DNA from: Monosporascus cannonballus
Lineage: Eukaryota > Ascomycota > Sordariomycetes > Xylariales
DNA length: 64,000 nt
Direction of reading: 5' to 3'
Assembly (NCBI GenBank): GCA_004154925.1
Contig: QJNS01000034.1
Coordinates: 310,001-374,000 of the forward strand
The position numbers and the translations under genes were made by a program. Positions within the stretch are counted from its first letter, which is position 1; every line of letters begins with the position of its first letter. The notes beneath the pieces are model-generated. The model was not told the DNA's origin. It saw only the letters and a program-made list of their open reading frames with translations, and did no database searches. Below, piece by piece: positions 26,901 to 40,794 of the stretch.

Positions 26901-28741
26901 TCTAAATTAGTATGTTATTATTTATATTTTCCTTTAATAATCTTACTAATATTCTATATTATTTGGAAATATAATTTTATAACATATCTTTTTAAGTATT
27001 ATAATACTTATTATATTTTTATCATTATATTTATCGTTACTTTCTATTGAATATTATATTTTTCAGTGTTTCCTTAATAAATACAATAGAACAAATATTG
27101 CATTTCATAAATCTAACCGTTTATTGAAGTTTTATATTAATATATTTATAATATTTTTATATTTACACTACAATTTATAAATACTATTTTGAAAATTATT
27201 TATCATATATTAAATCCTTTTAATATTAAAACAGAGCTTTTATATTCGATATTTATAATTATATTAGAATTTAATTTATACTCTTTTATAATTAAAATAT
27301 ATTATTTTAATTTTATATAATATAATGTTTATTTAATAATTGTGGAATATATTATTAGAGCATATTAATATATTTAAATTTTTAAATTTTAAATAATGAT
27401 ATTCTTAACGGTTTTAATATTTTATTAATAAGTTTCTTTATTTTTACATTTCGTTGATTTACGGCTTTTTAGAAATACATATTTTTAAATTGTTTCTAAA
27501 TATATTGAATTATATTTATATTTGCTTATATAATATATTAAATTATTATATTTATTATCTTTCTTAATCCTTTTAATTTTTAAATTATGTTAAAGTTTTT
27601 AATTAATCTGCAATTCCTTCTTATATTTAATAAATTATTGGTATATAAAATCTATTAAAATATATTCCGCGTTTTATAATTTGTTGTTTTTTAACGAATT
27701 TCCAAAAAAGTTGTTGACGATATTCTTTAACGGCTTATCGTTTTTAAGGTTTGTAAAAATATTAATTAAACGTAACAATCTATAATGCCTTTATTGGATT
27801 ATATTTTTATAGTATATTAAATTAATCTTTTTATAAATTATTAATTGTATTAATTATAAAAACCAAAGTATTTTTACAGAGACTATGTTTTGCATAATAT
27901 TACAATATTATTTATTAATAGATATTATTTTATAAAGTAAAAGGTTAAAAATATTGATATTATGATTTATTTATTTTGTGATTTACAATGTAATTCAAAA
28001 AACGAAATTGTTTTTCTATATACGAATTATACGTTAATACATAATCTTTTTTGACTCATTATATATTAAATAAAGCCTTTGTGATATATATTATTTATTT
28101 ATTTATAATATTTCTTAATTAATGTTCAGTCATTTTTTGTAAATTTATTGTGTCTTAAATTAATATTGTTTAGTCTTTTATATTTTATATCGAGTGTTTT
28201 ATTCTAATAGCCTTTATTTATATTATGTTCGAATTTCCTTTATACCTTTTTTAGGATAATTAAATAATCTTCCTTTTAAATTAAATAATTATTTTTTGAT
28301 AAAAAGATTTGAATAATTTTATAATTAAAGTTTTATTTTAAATTTTGAAAAACGTTTTAACTTATTATTATTATAATATTTTATTTCGGATTTTATCAAT
28401 TTCGTTATCATTATATAAAATATAAATATTGTCTTAAATTTTGTTAAACGGAATTGGTATAATTTAATATTAATTTTATAATTCTTCATAATATTAATAA
28501 TACTACATAATAAAATAAAACCTTTTTAAAAATGGTAAATTTTTGCAATAATTTCTTAAAATTAATTTGATTTATTTTAAAATATTTTTATAAAATTCAA
28601 TTATAATAAACCTTTATTTAGAAACATATTGGAAATTTAAAACAGAAATATATTTATTTGTAAATTTAAAACGTTTAAATCTTTTTTTCGTTATATATTT
28701 GAATACTTGTTATCCTGTTATTTTAATATTATAATATAAAT
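23902..28741 (-). pseudogene. J gag-pol remains, barely readable
   Basis: Only local blocks can be tied to D: the RNase H stretch near 25985, and the sequence about 24640-24680 that parallels F near 10080. Almost all G and C are gone between 24700 and 28700, and no catalytic motif is readable. It would have encoded gag-pol of a C/D-type chromovirus. Nothing else was found in this interval. Confidence 0.55.
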
Positions 28742-29113
28742 TGAAATGATTATTATTTAACTTTTTAAATATTAAATTATTCTATTGAACCTTTAGTTTT
28801 TAATTTAAAATAACGCAATAATGAAAGATATTTAGATTTTAATTAATATTTTATTTCATAATATATTTGTAAAACTTCAATTTATATTTAAATTTAAATT
28901 GTATTACTTTTGTATTAATAATAATATTATTAATTCTTTTATAAATTAATGATATTAAAATTATAAAAATAATAAATATATAATTTTTAATTTAGCTTAT
29001 TAATAGAAATATTAATAAGTTAAAACTCCGTTTCATCATTCGATATATTAAATATTTTCTTATTATTTTTATTATTACAATTTTGAAAAGCCGTAATTTA
29101 TTTAAACGTAATA
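28742..29113 (-). repeat. J 5' LTR (left edge approximate)
   Basis: Recognised by ATTATAAAAATAATAAATA near 28955 followed by TTAGCTTATTAATAG, paralleling GGCTTATTAGTTTAC in the left LTR. Also by the end AAAGCCGTAATTTATTTAAACGTAATA, which pairs with AAGGCCGTTATTTATTAAAACGTAATA of the left LTR apart from a few changes. Confidence 0.62.
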
Positions 29114-29754
29114 CTATTAATAATGTAAAACATTATATTAAAGTAGGATTAATAATTAAATTACAAAACCTTATATATAAGGTTAAAAGGTAAATATAGT
29201 AAAGTTGTAAATATGGCAAATAGTAATAATATTTTTACAACTTAATTCTTATTTATTCTTTTATTTATAAACAATTTATATTTAAATGCTTAACCATTTT
29301 TTTAAAAAAGCTTAAATTATATGATAATATTAGGTCCCAAAATTAGAAAGTAATCGTTATAATAAATATATTATATTATATTTGATAAAATTTAAATTTT
29401 TATAAAATATATAACGGATTTATTGTATTATACGTTTTTACTTTATTATAGAATAAAAGCTGTTTTATTAAAATATTACTGTTTTGTTTAAGTATTCAAA
29501 ATTATTTAAATATTATTTTACCATATTAAATATTAATTAAATAAGTTTTAACCTAAAATTAAATGTTTTATTTTTGTAAAAATTCAACTACAATATATCT
29601 TTATAAATTTATATTTATATTGCTGTAATGATAATAATTATAATATAATATTAACGGTTTAAGTGTTATAATAAATTGAAAAAAATAGAGTATAAATAAA
29701 TATATTTATACATTTTAATAATAATAATTTAAAATTACGTCGTCAAAATATATA
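29114..29754. other. AT-rich spacer between J and K0
   Basis: No gene, LTR or inverted repeat recognised. A short inverted repeat, AACCTTATATATAAGGTT, lies at about 29168-29185. Confidence 0.5.
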
Positions 29755-31596
29755 ACGTATTACATAAGTTCGCGATTTAAACAAATTCGCAACTCATTTT
29801 TTGGCACGTCGTAATAAGAAATTTAATTTAATTAACTATAATATATTAAATTAATTCAAATTAATCGGATTTTTTATTGCTAGTTGCTTTTATATTCTTT
29901 TTACAAATAGGCGCATTATGTCCCGGTTTGTCGCAAACGCCATATTTCCGTTTTTTCGCCTAAGCTCTTTTGCAATAATTATCTTTAGATGTTACTAGTT
30001 GCGATTATTTACTATTACCTTCTTTCGTAACTATAAAAATTTGTTTTTTTATAGTAAATATCCTTCTTTCTTTAAACCGTTTATTTTTAGTCCTCCGGTA
30101 TTTATTCAGAATGTAGTTCGTTTTGCGCAAATAGCCGTTATTTTTCTTTAAAAAAGCAACTTTATACAAAAGTATTAAGTTATTTTTTATTTAAAAATTT
30201 ACCGCTTTAATTATTTTTATTGGCGAACTACTTTAATAGTTTCTGATTTTTCTTTGCAAATAACGTTTCCGTCGAATCGCTCTAATAACATTCTTAAAGG
30301 TCTTTATAAGTGGAAAAATAACGGAATTAATAGAAGTAAGCGGCGAAATAGTCGGTATAAGTATAACTGGAATTTTTAATTCTAAAAAAACATAATCAGA
30401 ATCGAATAGAACAAATCCCGCTTTTGCGAATCCGAGTCTAATATTGTCGGTCGTTATGGCAGCTTTAAACGTATTATGGAAACCGGCGATAAAATCTTTC
30501 TTAGTAATATAAATAACGTACCACTGTATAAAACTTACGATGTAAAGCGAATATATACGTTTTAATACGGATATACTGGATATATCAAAAGATTAAAACC
30601 GATAAAAAATAAGTAAGCATATAAAATATAATAATATCGTTAATTTAGCAGTATTTTTCGAATTCGATCGCATAATAACTTTCGTAACTATTAAATACAA
30701 AAAAACGTTTCAAATTTTTAAGACGTATTTTAATGTATTTATCGAAATGCTTGATCTATTTAAAATCTAATTCCTTTATTATTCAGCCGTTTTCGTTTAT
30801 AATAAACTTTTAATCGAATAAAAATAGGTTATCGGTAATTTAACGAAAAAGGTGGTTTTTCGCGATAAGGATAATAAAAATAGATAAAGTCCAACTTTAA
30901 AAATTAATAGCTTATATTATCGTAAATTATTCCTAATTTCTTTATTAAGCTTGCTGAAACTTTTTACGTTTTTTAATGTTAATAATAATTATCCTTACTA
31001 TTATAAAAAAACCTTATTAAAAATCCCGTTTCGTTAAAGTTAAAAATATACTCTGTTATGATACCATATTTTGCGATTATAACTCAGATAAACTTACATT
31101 ATTTCCGAAATGTTTTTAAATTTTTATATATAACTTTTTAATAATTTATTTTTCAATGTAAATACGTTTCGAACTTTGCTTAACGTTTCATAAAGTTAAA
31201 TACCTAATTAATCCCGACGCGTTTCGTAATAAGTTACGTAAATAGCAAATTCGCTATATTTTTAACGTATTGATGCAGGATAGGAAACGTTCGCACATCT
31301 AGGTTAAAAATTCGTTCGAAGATCGATTTCTTTTCGATCGCCGTTAGTTTTCGCAAATTAGGGATAATATCGGTTCGGACGCGGTTATCGTAATATCGAG
31401 CTATTAAAATCCCTTTAGCGATATCGTATATCGTATTAGGCTTTTTATAAATAAGTTTCGGGGTACGTTTTTTCGCCTGAACGGCTAAATTTTCTTTTTT
31501 TAAAAAAATTCGATATTATTAATATTAAATAATACATATTTAAAGTTTGTAATCGGGATATAAACAGAAAATAAGGTGCAAACCTACCTAATACGT
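29755..31596 (-). mobile_element. K0: pogo/Fot1-like DNA transposon, 1.84 kb
   Basis: Bounded by ACGTATTACATAAG on the left and CTACCTAATACGT on the right, imperfect inverted ends, with TA dinucleotides just outside (29753-29754, 31597-31598). TA is the usual target of the Tc1/mariner-pogo superfamily. The length agrees with K1, K3 and K4 (1.86-1.88 kb). A transposase remnant lies on the minus strand. Confidence 0.88.
29880..31500 (-). pseudogene. K0 transposase remnant
   Basis: Order on the minus strand: a helix-turn-helix/CENP-B-like region (about 31200-31400), then the first DDE box near 31035 reading F-N-F-N-E-T-G-F (N for the expected Asp). The second box near 30690 reads V-F-N-S-Y-E-S-Y (Asp to Asn). 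The third box near 30580 keeps its Asp. Then comes A-A-I-T-T-D-N-I-R, followed by G-F-A-K-A-G-F, near 30440. At the C-terminus a CCHC knuckle position at about 29905-29945 includes G-H-N-A. Cut-and-paste transposition would be its role; two catalytic Asp are lost to GAC/GAT-to-AAC/AAT changes. Confidence 0.85.
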
Positions 31597-32888
31597 TAAT
31601 AACAATATATTTTAATATATTTCTTTTACATTACTATAATAAATGTTAAAGTGTTAAAAAATAAAATACTTATGAACATTTTATATATGTGATAAAAATA
31701 TTTTTAACTTAATAATTTCTCTATTCAAAATTACTATATATAATATAATTTAATATATTTTAGTTCATTATAATGCATTTGATTGAAATTTGAGTTTTTA
31801 ACCTTTTAATATATTTTATTAGTAGAATAAATATTATATAATAAATAATTTCCATTTTTTAAAATAAATTAAAAATACTTTAATCACTAATTATAAATAT
31901 TTATTATTAATTATTTTATTTTTTTCAAAGTCAAATTCTTTAATACAATCACAAATATATACAGCAATTAAATTAAAATACTTATTATATATTTCTTTAT
32001 TTTATATATTATATATGAAATATTAATATTTTTAAAAGTATATTATTAATATATAAATAAAATAATATTATAATATTAAAAAATAAACTTTACTTTTAAA
32101 AATATTTAATTGTTAATAATATAATATTAATAATAATAATTGTTTTTATATATATTATATTTTATATATATATAGATATATTTAATATACCTTAATATAA
32201 CTTTTTTAAAAATTCAACTTATTAAATAAATAATATATATACATTTGCTTTATTTATTGTCTTATAATATATATTATACTAATATATAATATTTAAAAAT
32301 ATTAATTATATCAAGTTAATATAGAATACTATAAATAATTTATCAAATACTATTATTATTATTATTATTTTTTATTAATAATATATGATTTAATAATTAA
32401 AAGTAAAAGAAATAAGTTCAGTATATTTCAATTTTTAAACTTATGATATAAACTTAATTAAAATATTTAAACTATATTAGTTTTTTTGAAAATAATAAAT
32501 TTAAAATATATTTATATTTTTAATAACTTTTATAATACAATAATCTATATCATATTAACTTATTAAAATTGATATTATAATTTCTGTCACTGTTAATAAA
32601 TTTAGAGATTATTAAAAATTATTTTATATTAATTACCTCTAATAATTTTAGTACTAAATATAATTACATTTATATGTTATCAATAATTTAACATATATTT
32701 ATTTATTATTTTAAAATGTTTATTTAATTAAAAAATTATAAAACTTTAGTTTTTTATTCATCGTAATATTATACTAATTATTAATAATGTTAGGATCTTT
32801 ATATAATTAAATATATTTAAAATTAAAAAATTGATATTAAATTTAGTAAAATAAATCATTTTTGAATCATTATAATATTTTATATATA
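31597..32888. other. Nearly pure A+T spacer
   Basis: 1.3 kb of alternating A/T runs such as TATATATTATATTTTATATA. CG is almost absent, unlike in the transposons on each side. No coding trace or repeat boundary was seen. Confidence 0.6.
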
Positions 32889-34754
32889 ACGTACTATATA
32901 AGTAAGCTGGATATATAAATAGGTCCAATAGTTTCTTTTAACAATTTTATTATCCGACTTTAATTAGTTAGTTTTTACTAACCACGATATAACACGGCTT
33001 ACAAAAAATTCGAAAATAAACCTAGCTATGTAGGCTAAGAAACATTACCAGAAAATTCATTATAAAAAGCTTAGTTTTATCTATAGTATATTACATTCTA
33101 CTCTAACACCGCAATATAACGATATACCCGCCCGAGCCGATATTATCCTATTTTTATAAAAATTGACACTGATTGAAAAACATCGATTATCGAAAAGGTT
33201 CTTAAATAGACAAACGTTTCCTATCCGGCTATAGTACGCTAAAAATATAACGAATTTATTACTTACGCAGCACGTCGCGATATGCGTTAGGGTTAACTAG
33301 ATATCTCATTTTATGAAACGGTAAAAAAAAACTTAAAACGCGTTTAAATCGACCGATAAATTATTAAAAGTTTATATAGAAAAATCTAAACATATTTCAA
33401 AAATAATTTAAAGTTATCCGGGTTATAATCCTAAAGTATAATATTATAAAGGAAAATATTTACAACTTTATCGAAACTAAATTTTTAATATAATTTTTTA
33501 TAGTAAAAAATATGGTTAATAATAATGCTAAAAAATATAGAAAATTTAAAAATGCTCATTAACGAAATTAAGAATAATTTATAATAATATAAACCGTTAA
33601 TTCTTAAAGCTGGGCCTTACCCTTATTTATCATTCTTATTAAGAAAAATTACCTTTTTTGCTAATTGGCCGATAACCCACTTTTACCCGATTAAAGGTTT
33701 GCTATAAGTAAAAACAGCTGAATAATAAATAAACTAAATTTAAAATAAATTAAATATTTTGATAAATATATTAAAACATGGACCAAAAGTTCGAAACGCT
33801 TTTTTATCCTCGACGGTTACGAAAGCTATTATTCTATTAAATTCGAAAACTATTACGCGAATAACAGCATTATTACGCTTTATATACCTGCCCATTTTTT
33901 CTATTAATTCCAACCCTTCGACGTATCCTATTTTTTCGTTTTAAAACTCGCTTATTTGCTATATATTGAAAACCTCACACGGCGGTACGTTATCTATATC
34001 GCTAAAAAATATTTTGTGACCGGTTTTTACAAAGCGTTTAAAGCTGCTATAACGACCGACAATATCAAATCCGGATTGGCAAAAACGGAACTTGTTTTAT
34101 TCGATCATAATTACGTCCTTTCTTAGCTAAAAGTTTTAATTGTACTTATACTAACAGTTTTGCCGCTTACCTTTTTAATTCTGTTATTTCTCTATTTACG
34201 AAAACCCTTAAAAATATTATGAAAATAATTCGACAAGGACGTTATTTGCTAAAAAGGATTAGAAATTACCAAGGTAACTCATTAACAAAAGTAATTAAAA
34301 CAATTAATTTTTTAAACAAAAAATAACTTCATGTTTTTGTACGAAATCGCTTTTCCTCGAAATAAAAATGGTTGTTTTCGCGAAACGAATTACGGGTTTA
34401 ATAAATGTCGAAAACCCAAAAATATACGTTTTTTAAAAAAGAAATGTTTACTATAAAAAAGGCATAAATTTTTATAGCTACGAAAGAAAATAGAAATAAA
34501 TAATTGCAGCTACTAACGGCTACAAGTAATCGTCGTAAAAAGGTTTAAGTAAAGGAACGGAAGTATAGCGTTTGCGACAAGCCCGGACATAATGCGCGTA
34601 TTTGTAAAAAAGCTATAAATACATTTAACGATAAAGAATCCGATTAGTTTAAATTAATTTATTGTGTTCTAATAGTTTTATTTAAATTTGTTGTTACAAA
34701 ACGCTAAAAAGTGTTCAGCATATTTATATATCCAGCTTATTTATATAATGCAGT
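32889..34754 (+). mobile_element. K1: pogo/Fot1-like DNA transposon, best-preserved reading
   Basis: Left end TA|ACGTACTATATAAGTAAGCTGG. Right end CCAGCTTATTTATATAATGCAGT. The ends are inverted, with the shared core TAAGCTGGATATATAAATA. The right flanking TA is blurred by a small indel. About 1866 bp. Confidence 0.88.
33100..34640 (+). pseudogene. K1 transposase remnant
   Basis: A DDE transposase of the pogo/Fot1 type. Near 33470 the first box reads I-Y-N-F-I-E-T-K-F, with I where Asp is expected. Near 33805 the second box reads F-F-I-L-D-G-Y-E-S-Y, Asp intact. Near 33917 the third box reads P-F-D-V, Asp intact. Then follow A-A-I-T-T-D-N-I-K-S-G near 34048, and a zinc knuckle at 34564-34605 reading Y-S-V-C-D-K-P-G-H-N-A-R-I-C, in which only the first Cys is changed (to Tyr). 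The open frame at 33759-33944 is an out-of-frame shadow. Several stops and frameshifts; not functional. Confidence 0.88.
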
Positions 34755-35110
34755 ATATAACATTTATTAAATATATAATATAACTTCATAATAACTGAAT
34801 TAACAATATAAATTAATATTAATTAATGTTATTTGTATTAAAAGTAAAATTCTACAAAATTGATTAAATATATATTAATGATGTATATAACATAATAAAT
34901 TATATTGCATTTACAAATTCTAATTTTTATATTATAATATTAAAATAGGGCATTATTTTGTTTCAATATAATATATAATATTAAATTCATTTACATATTT
35001 TATTTATCTCATTTATATATATACTTTTAATTTAAAAATATAATCTGATTTTTATATCGAATACCATCAAATATTATTATTAAAGCTAAACAACATAATT
35101 TTCGTTTCAC
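34755..35110. other. AT-rich spacer between K1 and K2
   Basis: No recognisable feature. The 5' end of K2 may lie in here, since I could not find its inverted repeat. Confidence 0.4.
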
Positions 35111-36760
35111 TTTTCAAAAGTTTATAACTATGAATATTATCTCAGAAACAACTTTTTGCAAACGGATTGAAACAAAAAATATACCACGTAATATATTGCC
35201 TAATTTACGAAAATTAATCGATTCTAAAATATAAATTATTATCGAATATATTTTCGATTTTAATTCGCGAATGTGTTTTTTTGGATTTAAAGTGATTAAA
35301 AATATAATTAATATATTTTTACTTAAACGTAATAAAAAACGCGTCGGCATTAAATAAATATTAAATGTTGTAAAACGGAAAAATAAATTAAAAATATATT
35401 TAAATTGGAAAATCAATTACAAAAATATTATATATAACAAATTAAATATATTTCGCAAATACTTCGAATACATACGTAATATAATTACGAAATATAGGAT
35501 TTCGAAAAACAATGTACATAATTTTAATAAAATTAATTTTTAATAAAACTAATAACGGTTTTAGGCATAATAACTACAAACGCTAAAAGGTCTAAAAAAC
35601 TTAGGCAGCTCTAATAAAATAATAAAAAGATAGGTTATAATTAATTAAACCGTTTTGCCATATATTAATATAACGAATAAAAATTATTTTGCTTTTTAAT
35701 ACGGTACTAACTTTATATTACGTAATTTAAAGATTACTGTAACTAATAATAATTAAATAACAAACATTTTATATCTAAAAAATATTAAATATTTTAATAA
35801 ATATACTAAAATACGTGGGAAAAATAGGAAATGTTTTTTAATTTTTAGCGGTAATAAAAATTATTATTTTATAAAATTTGAAAAGTATTATAAAAAATAC
35901 GATATTAATATACTTTATACATTTTTTAAATTTTTCTATAACTTTAACCTTTTAATATAATATATATTCTTTTGGTTAAAATAAACTTACCGTCGTTATA
36001 TCCAAAACCTTATAAAGCGTTATAATACGTAAGTCGTTAAAAAATTTATAATTAGTTTTTACAAAACGTTTAATATAATTATTATATCCGAACATATTGA
36101 AGCCTGTTTTCGCAATACTGGCCTTGTTTTATTAAATTCCGAGAATATTATTTTGTAATTAAACATCTAATAACCGTTTCGAATACCCATTATTTTTCGA
36201 TTATTTTTACCTTTTTACTTTGAATGCAAAATATTTAAAACCTTGGAAAACATAATTTTATAATTTATTTATTTCAATAATTAGATTACAAAATTACTAA
36301 AATAATTTACCCATAATTATAATTGAAATAGTAAATTATTTTACTAAAAATACAAATTATTTATTGTATAAAATCGTGCTTTTAAATAATAAAGTCAGCT
36401 ACTTTTGCAAAACCAATCATATTTTTTAACCAACGCAGAAAACTAAAATAAACGCTTGTAAAAAAAATTACTTATTTTTCAGAAAAAGAAAGGTTTCCGA
36501 GCCGAAAAAAAAAATTAATAACAAACTAACACAAAAGATATTGGTGGAAAATATTTATTGTAAAAAGATTATAAAGAAGGAAATAATATTGTGGCGTTTG
36601 CAATAAGCTCGAAAATAATGCGCGCATTTATTAGAAAACAATAAGTACGTTTAATAAAGATTATTTCGAATAGTTTTAATACATATAAATATAATATATT
36701 TACTTAAAAATATGAATATGTATAATACAGTAGTTAAAATAGACGTTTCTCTTATATAGG
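35110..36760 (+). mobile_element. K2: divergent pogo/Fot1-like transposon remnant (ends uncertain)
   Basis: The plus strand encodes a Tc5/CENP-B-type DNA-binding segment at 35130-35440. It includes L-P-N-L-R-K-L and I-I-I-E-Y-I-F-D-F-N-S-R followed by L-L-K-R-N-K-K-R-V-G. The DDE region at 35800-36150 is weaker; S-G-N-K-N-Y-Y stands at the second box, so its Asp is lost. A degraded knuckle lies near 36595-36635. The DNA-binding part is clearer and of a different subtype than in K0, K1, K3 and K4. The minus-strand open frame at 35114-35416 is an antisense shadow. I could not identify terminal inverted repeats. Confidence 0.72.
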
Positions 36761-38505
36761 CATTTCGTTTATAAATTATATTAATATATTTAAAAAGTTA
36801 AAAATATATTCTTTTATTATTTTTTCATATATAATTCATATAATAATATTGTATTTTATATGGTATGATATTTATATAATATGATAATATGTAAATAATA
36901 TTTTAAGTTTCGCTTATATAATTTATATTTATTTTTAATGATATTTAATTAATATAAAATATTGAATTTGAAAAATTATTTTCATATTTTTTAATTTATA
37001 TTGTATTTTAGATTTTATGATATGTAATATTATATAAATGATAAAATATCTATAGATATATAAGTTTTAAATATTACATAGAATATTAAAGAAGCTATTA
37101 TATTTTAAATAATAGAATTTAATATATAAAATTATATTAAAGAATTAAAATTATAAAATATTATATTTAAATAAAGATTTATAATTATGTATTTTTTAGA
37201 AGATAATATTATAAATTATTTTTAAATGTTTATTAAAAAATTAAATTATTTATAATTTATATATAATTATAAAATGTTATGCGTTATTATATTATAGTAT
37301 AAATAAATAATATTTAGTATTTATATATTAAATATATATATTATTTTAAAATATATTATAAATTCATAATTATTGCTATATTTTTATAAAGCTTATCTGA
37401 ATATTTATGTTATATATAATAATTATTTAATTTGTAAATGTTATTATATATTTATATTTTTAAAAAAATATTTTTGTAATTACAATACTATATTTATTAT
37501 ATTATAAAATATAACATTTATCTTTAAGAAATATGTATTTAAGTTATATTTAATGAAATATGTTTTATTTAAATTCAAATTAAGTTGATATTTGATATAA
37601 AGATAATATTATAGAATTTTGATCAAGGATTTTTATAAATTATTTAAAATAATTAATGCAATTAACTTTAATATAATTTTATAATTATTATAAATAATAT
37701 TATTAATATTTCAATTTTTACTTATAAATAATAAATATTTATTATATATAATATAACTGTATTACAATGATATATATTAATGTATTATTATTTATATATT
37801 TTATTTGAAGTTTTATATAATTTTAATGTTATAAGAATAGTAATAAGTTGAACTGTATATTATATTTATTTAATAAGATTTAATTTAAATAAAATTATAA
37901 TTATTATATATTTATATATATTTTGCGTATAATATAAAATCCATTTCATAATATAATATAATGGTAATAATATTTATAATATAATTTTATTAGTAAAAGG
38001 TTTAATAATGTATATAATGTACAAAGTTTATTACATTTGTTTTACAATATTATATATATTAACAATACATTATTTATTTTTTAAAAAGTTTATAAACTAT
38101 TTAAATATATTTATATTATATTGCATAAAGAAAATAATATATAAATAATTTATATATGGAAATATTAAAATAGATTTTTTATATGTTTTTATGATTTTAA
38201 ATCTATGAAATATTGTATTTATAAATATTAATTAATATATTCACATTGTATTAAAATATATTATTAAAATACAATTTTTAATTAATTTTAAAAATAAAAT
38301 GTTATAATTAAAATTAAAAGTCTATTAATTGTATTTTATATTTATTATATAGAACTAATTACGAAAATATTATTATTAATTGGAAAAACATAATAAATCA
38401 TATTGTTTAAAAGTTATAAATAACATAGAATTAATATTATAATTTTTTAAAATCTTTTATAAATATTAAATATACTATTTTAATAATTTTAGTAATTTTA
38501 TAAAA
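36761..38505. other. Nearly pure A+T spacer
   Basis: 1.7 kb with almost no G or C and very few CG dinucleotides. Consists of A/T runs and short palindromes such as ATATATTATTTTAAAATATAT. No element boundary or reading frame recognised. Confidence 0.6.
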
Positions 38506-40384
38506 ACATATTATATAAGTCTTCCAAATATATAAACTTTTCGAATAATTTTTAGAATATTTTACATCTTCGATTTTAACTACTTATTTTTTAATACTAT
38601 AATATAGGGCGGTTTATTAAAAAAGCAAAAATACTTTAGCCGTTTAAGAAAAAAAATACAAACCGTTACTTAATGATAAACGGCTTAAATCTCTTTACAA
38701 CGTCGCCGTATTTACGTTATACAAACGATATAAGGGTATTTTGTTCTATCGCGATTATATGCTAAAAACGCAAAAGCTTACGCCGACTAAAAAGAAATCG
38801 ACTATCGACCAAATCTTTAACTTAAATCTATAAGCATTTCTTATTCGGCGTTAACATGTTAAAAATATAGCGAATTTGCTGCTTAAGTAATATATTACGA
38901 AATACGTCGGAATTAATTAGGTATTTAATTTTGTTAAACGCCCAAAAAATTAAAACGCGTATAAATCGAAAAATAAAGTATTAAATGGTTTTATATAAAA
39001 GTTTGAAAATATTTTATCAATAGTTTAATTTTATTTAGGCTATAATTATTAAATAGAGTATTACGAAAAGAAATATTTATAGTTTCGATAAAATAAGATT
39101 TTTAATAAGGTTTAATATAGCCGCAAATATAATTATTATAAACGCTAAGAAAATGCGGAAAATCGAAATAAACGTAATCAGGAAATTGAAAATAATTTAC
39201 AATAATATAAATTATTAATTCTTAAGGTTGAGCTTTACTTTTATTTATTATTTTTATTGAGAAAAACGACCTTTGCGTTAATTCGCTAATAACTTATTTT
39301 TATTTAATAAAAGGTTTATTATAAATGAAAACGGATAAATAATAAATATATTAAATTTGAAATAAATATAGTATTTCGATAAATATATGATAAAGCGTAT
39401 TAACAGTTCGAAACGTTTTTTTATCTTTAAAAGTTACGAAAGTTATTATTCGAAGAAATTCGAAAAACATTACAAAACCAATAATATTATCATATTTTAT
39501 ATAGCTACTTATTTTTCCTATCGGCTCCAACTTTTTGACGTATTCTGTTTTTCTATATTAAGACGTACGTATTCGTTTTATATTAAAAATCTTATACGGC
39601 AGTACGTTATTTATATTACCAAAGAAGTTTTTATTGCTAGCTTTCGTAATACGATTAAAACTATTATAACGACCGATAATATTAAATCCGGATTTGCAAA
39701 AGCGGAATTTATTTTATTCAATCCTTATTACATTTTTTCCGAATTAAAAATTCTAGTTACAGTTATACCGATTATTTTGCCGTTTACTTCTATTAATTTT
39801 GTTATTTTTCTACTTATAAAAACTTCTTAGAATATTATTAAAGCAAATTAAAATAAACGTTATTTATAAAGAAAAATTAGATATTACTAAGGTATTTCGC
39901 TAATAAAAATAGTTAAATCGATAACCTTTTTATCAAAAAGCAACTTATTATTTTTATACGATAATGCTTTTTTTGAGAAAAAAACAGTTATTTATACGAA
40001 ACGAACTATATCTTTTATAAATGTTAAAAAATTAAAAATAAACGTTTTAAAACGGAAAAATATTTATTATAAAAGACGCATAAGGTTTTATAATTATACA
40101 GAAAGTAATAATAAATAATTACAATTAATAATAGTTAAATATAATCGTTGGAAGAAAGTTTAGGCGAAAGAACGAAACATAATATTTAAGGCAAACCCGA
40201 ATATAATATGCGCATTTATATAGATATTATAAGGACGTCCGGTATTAACGAATTTAATTAATTTGAATTAATTTATGGCGTTATAGTTAGCTTTTTGAAT
40301 TTTGTTATCGAAAAATATTAACAAATATCCGGAACACTTATATATTCGAAAAACCTGCATATCTGCAAAACTTATGTAATACGT
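38506..40384 (+). mobile_element. K3: pogo/Fot1-like DNA transposon, 1.88 kb
   Basis: Left end ACATATTATATAAGT, with CCAAATATATAAACTTTTCG behind it. Right end CTTATGTAATACGT, with TATATTCGAAAA inside. These are RIP-mutated versions of the K0/K4 inverted ends. Flanking TA is not preserved. Confidence 0.87.
38640..40250 (+). pseudogene. K3 transposase remnant (longest open piece 39387-39830)
   Basis: The DNA-binding region is at 38700-38960. The first DDE box near 39080 reads I-Y-S-F-D-K, Asp intact. The 147-codon open stretch at 39387-39830 is a true fragment: second box F-I-F-K-S-Y-E-S-Y (Asp replaced by Lys), third box L-F-D-V-F-C-F-S (Asp intact), then T-I-I-T-T-D-N-I-K-S-G-F-A-K and F-N-P-Y-Y. 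The Met at 39387 is not the native start, since homologous sequence lies upstream. A degraded knuckle follows near 40185. This is the longest open frame in the window. Confidence 0.88.
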
Positions 40385-40794
40385 TGTATAAATATTAAAT
40401 AAAAATAATTCTATTATATATTTAATAATTTCATATTTTATAAATTATTTAAAGTTGAAATTTTATTTAAAAACTTAAAAATATATTTATAAACTATAAT
40501 AATATATAGTATATATAATATAAAATTATCATTTTATATATACAACAGTTAAATTAAATTAGAAAGTTTTTAAAATTAATCTAAAATTTATATTTGCATA
40601 AATTGAATAAATATCTTTTTATTTTTATATATGATTAATTTATTATAAAATGTTTGGTTTAATGTAATAAATCAACTTTTCATTATTCTTACATAAATGT
40701 TAACTAATATATAAATTTATATATACTATTTTAATACATTTATATTATTTACAGAAATATTCACATTTTATTTTATATTTTAAATAATATATTA
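40385..40794. other. AT-rich spacer between K3 and K4
   Basis: No recognisable feature; composition is like the other inter-K spacers. Confidence 0.5.

Larger units (their letters stand above)
17303..29113 (-). mobile_element. J: strongly decayed chromovirus, split by G
   Basis: The left LTR (17303-17457 and 23705-23901) and right LTR (about 28742-29113) share an AT-mutated version of the C/D LTR. Both end in CGTAATA, preceded by a block like GCCGTTATTTATTAAAACG. The interior (23902-28741, about 4.8 kb) runs on the minus strand. An RNase H block at 25980-26005 (AATTCGAAATATCGGTTTTT) is identical to D at 59651-59670. No convincing TSD was found (TAATT versus CTATT), so the ends are approximate. 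Confidence 0.72.

Noticed and set aside
31980..32600. Mitochondrial DNA insert, because of extreme AT content
   Set aside because: No mitochondrial gene, tRNA or GC cluster could be recognised.
35114..35416. 100-codon minus-strand frame
   Set aside because: Exact antisense of the DNA-binding region of K2, which is the recognisable coding strand.
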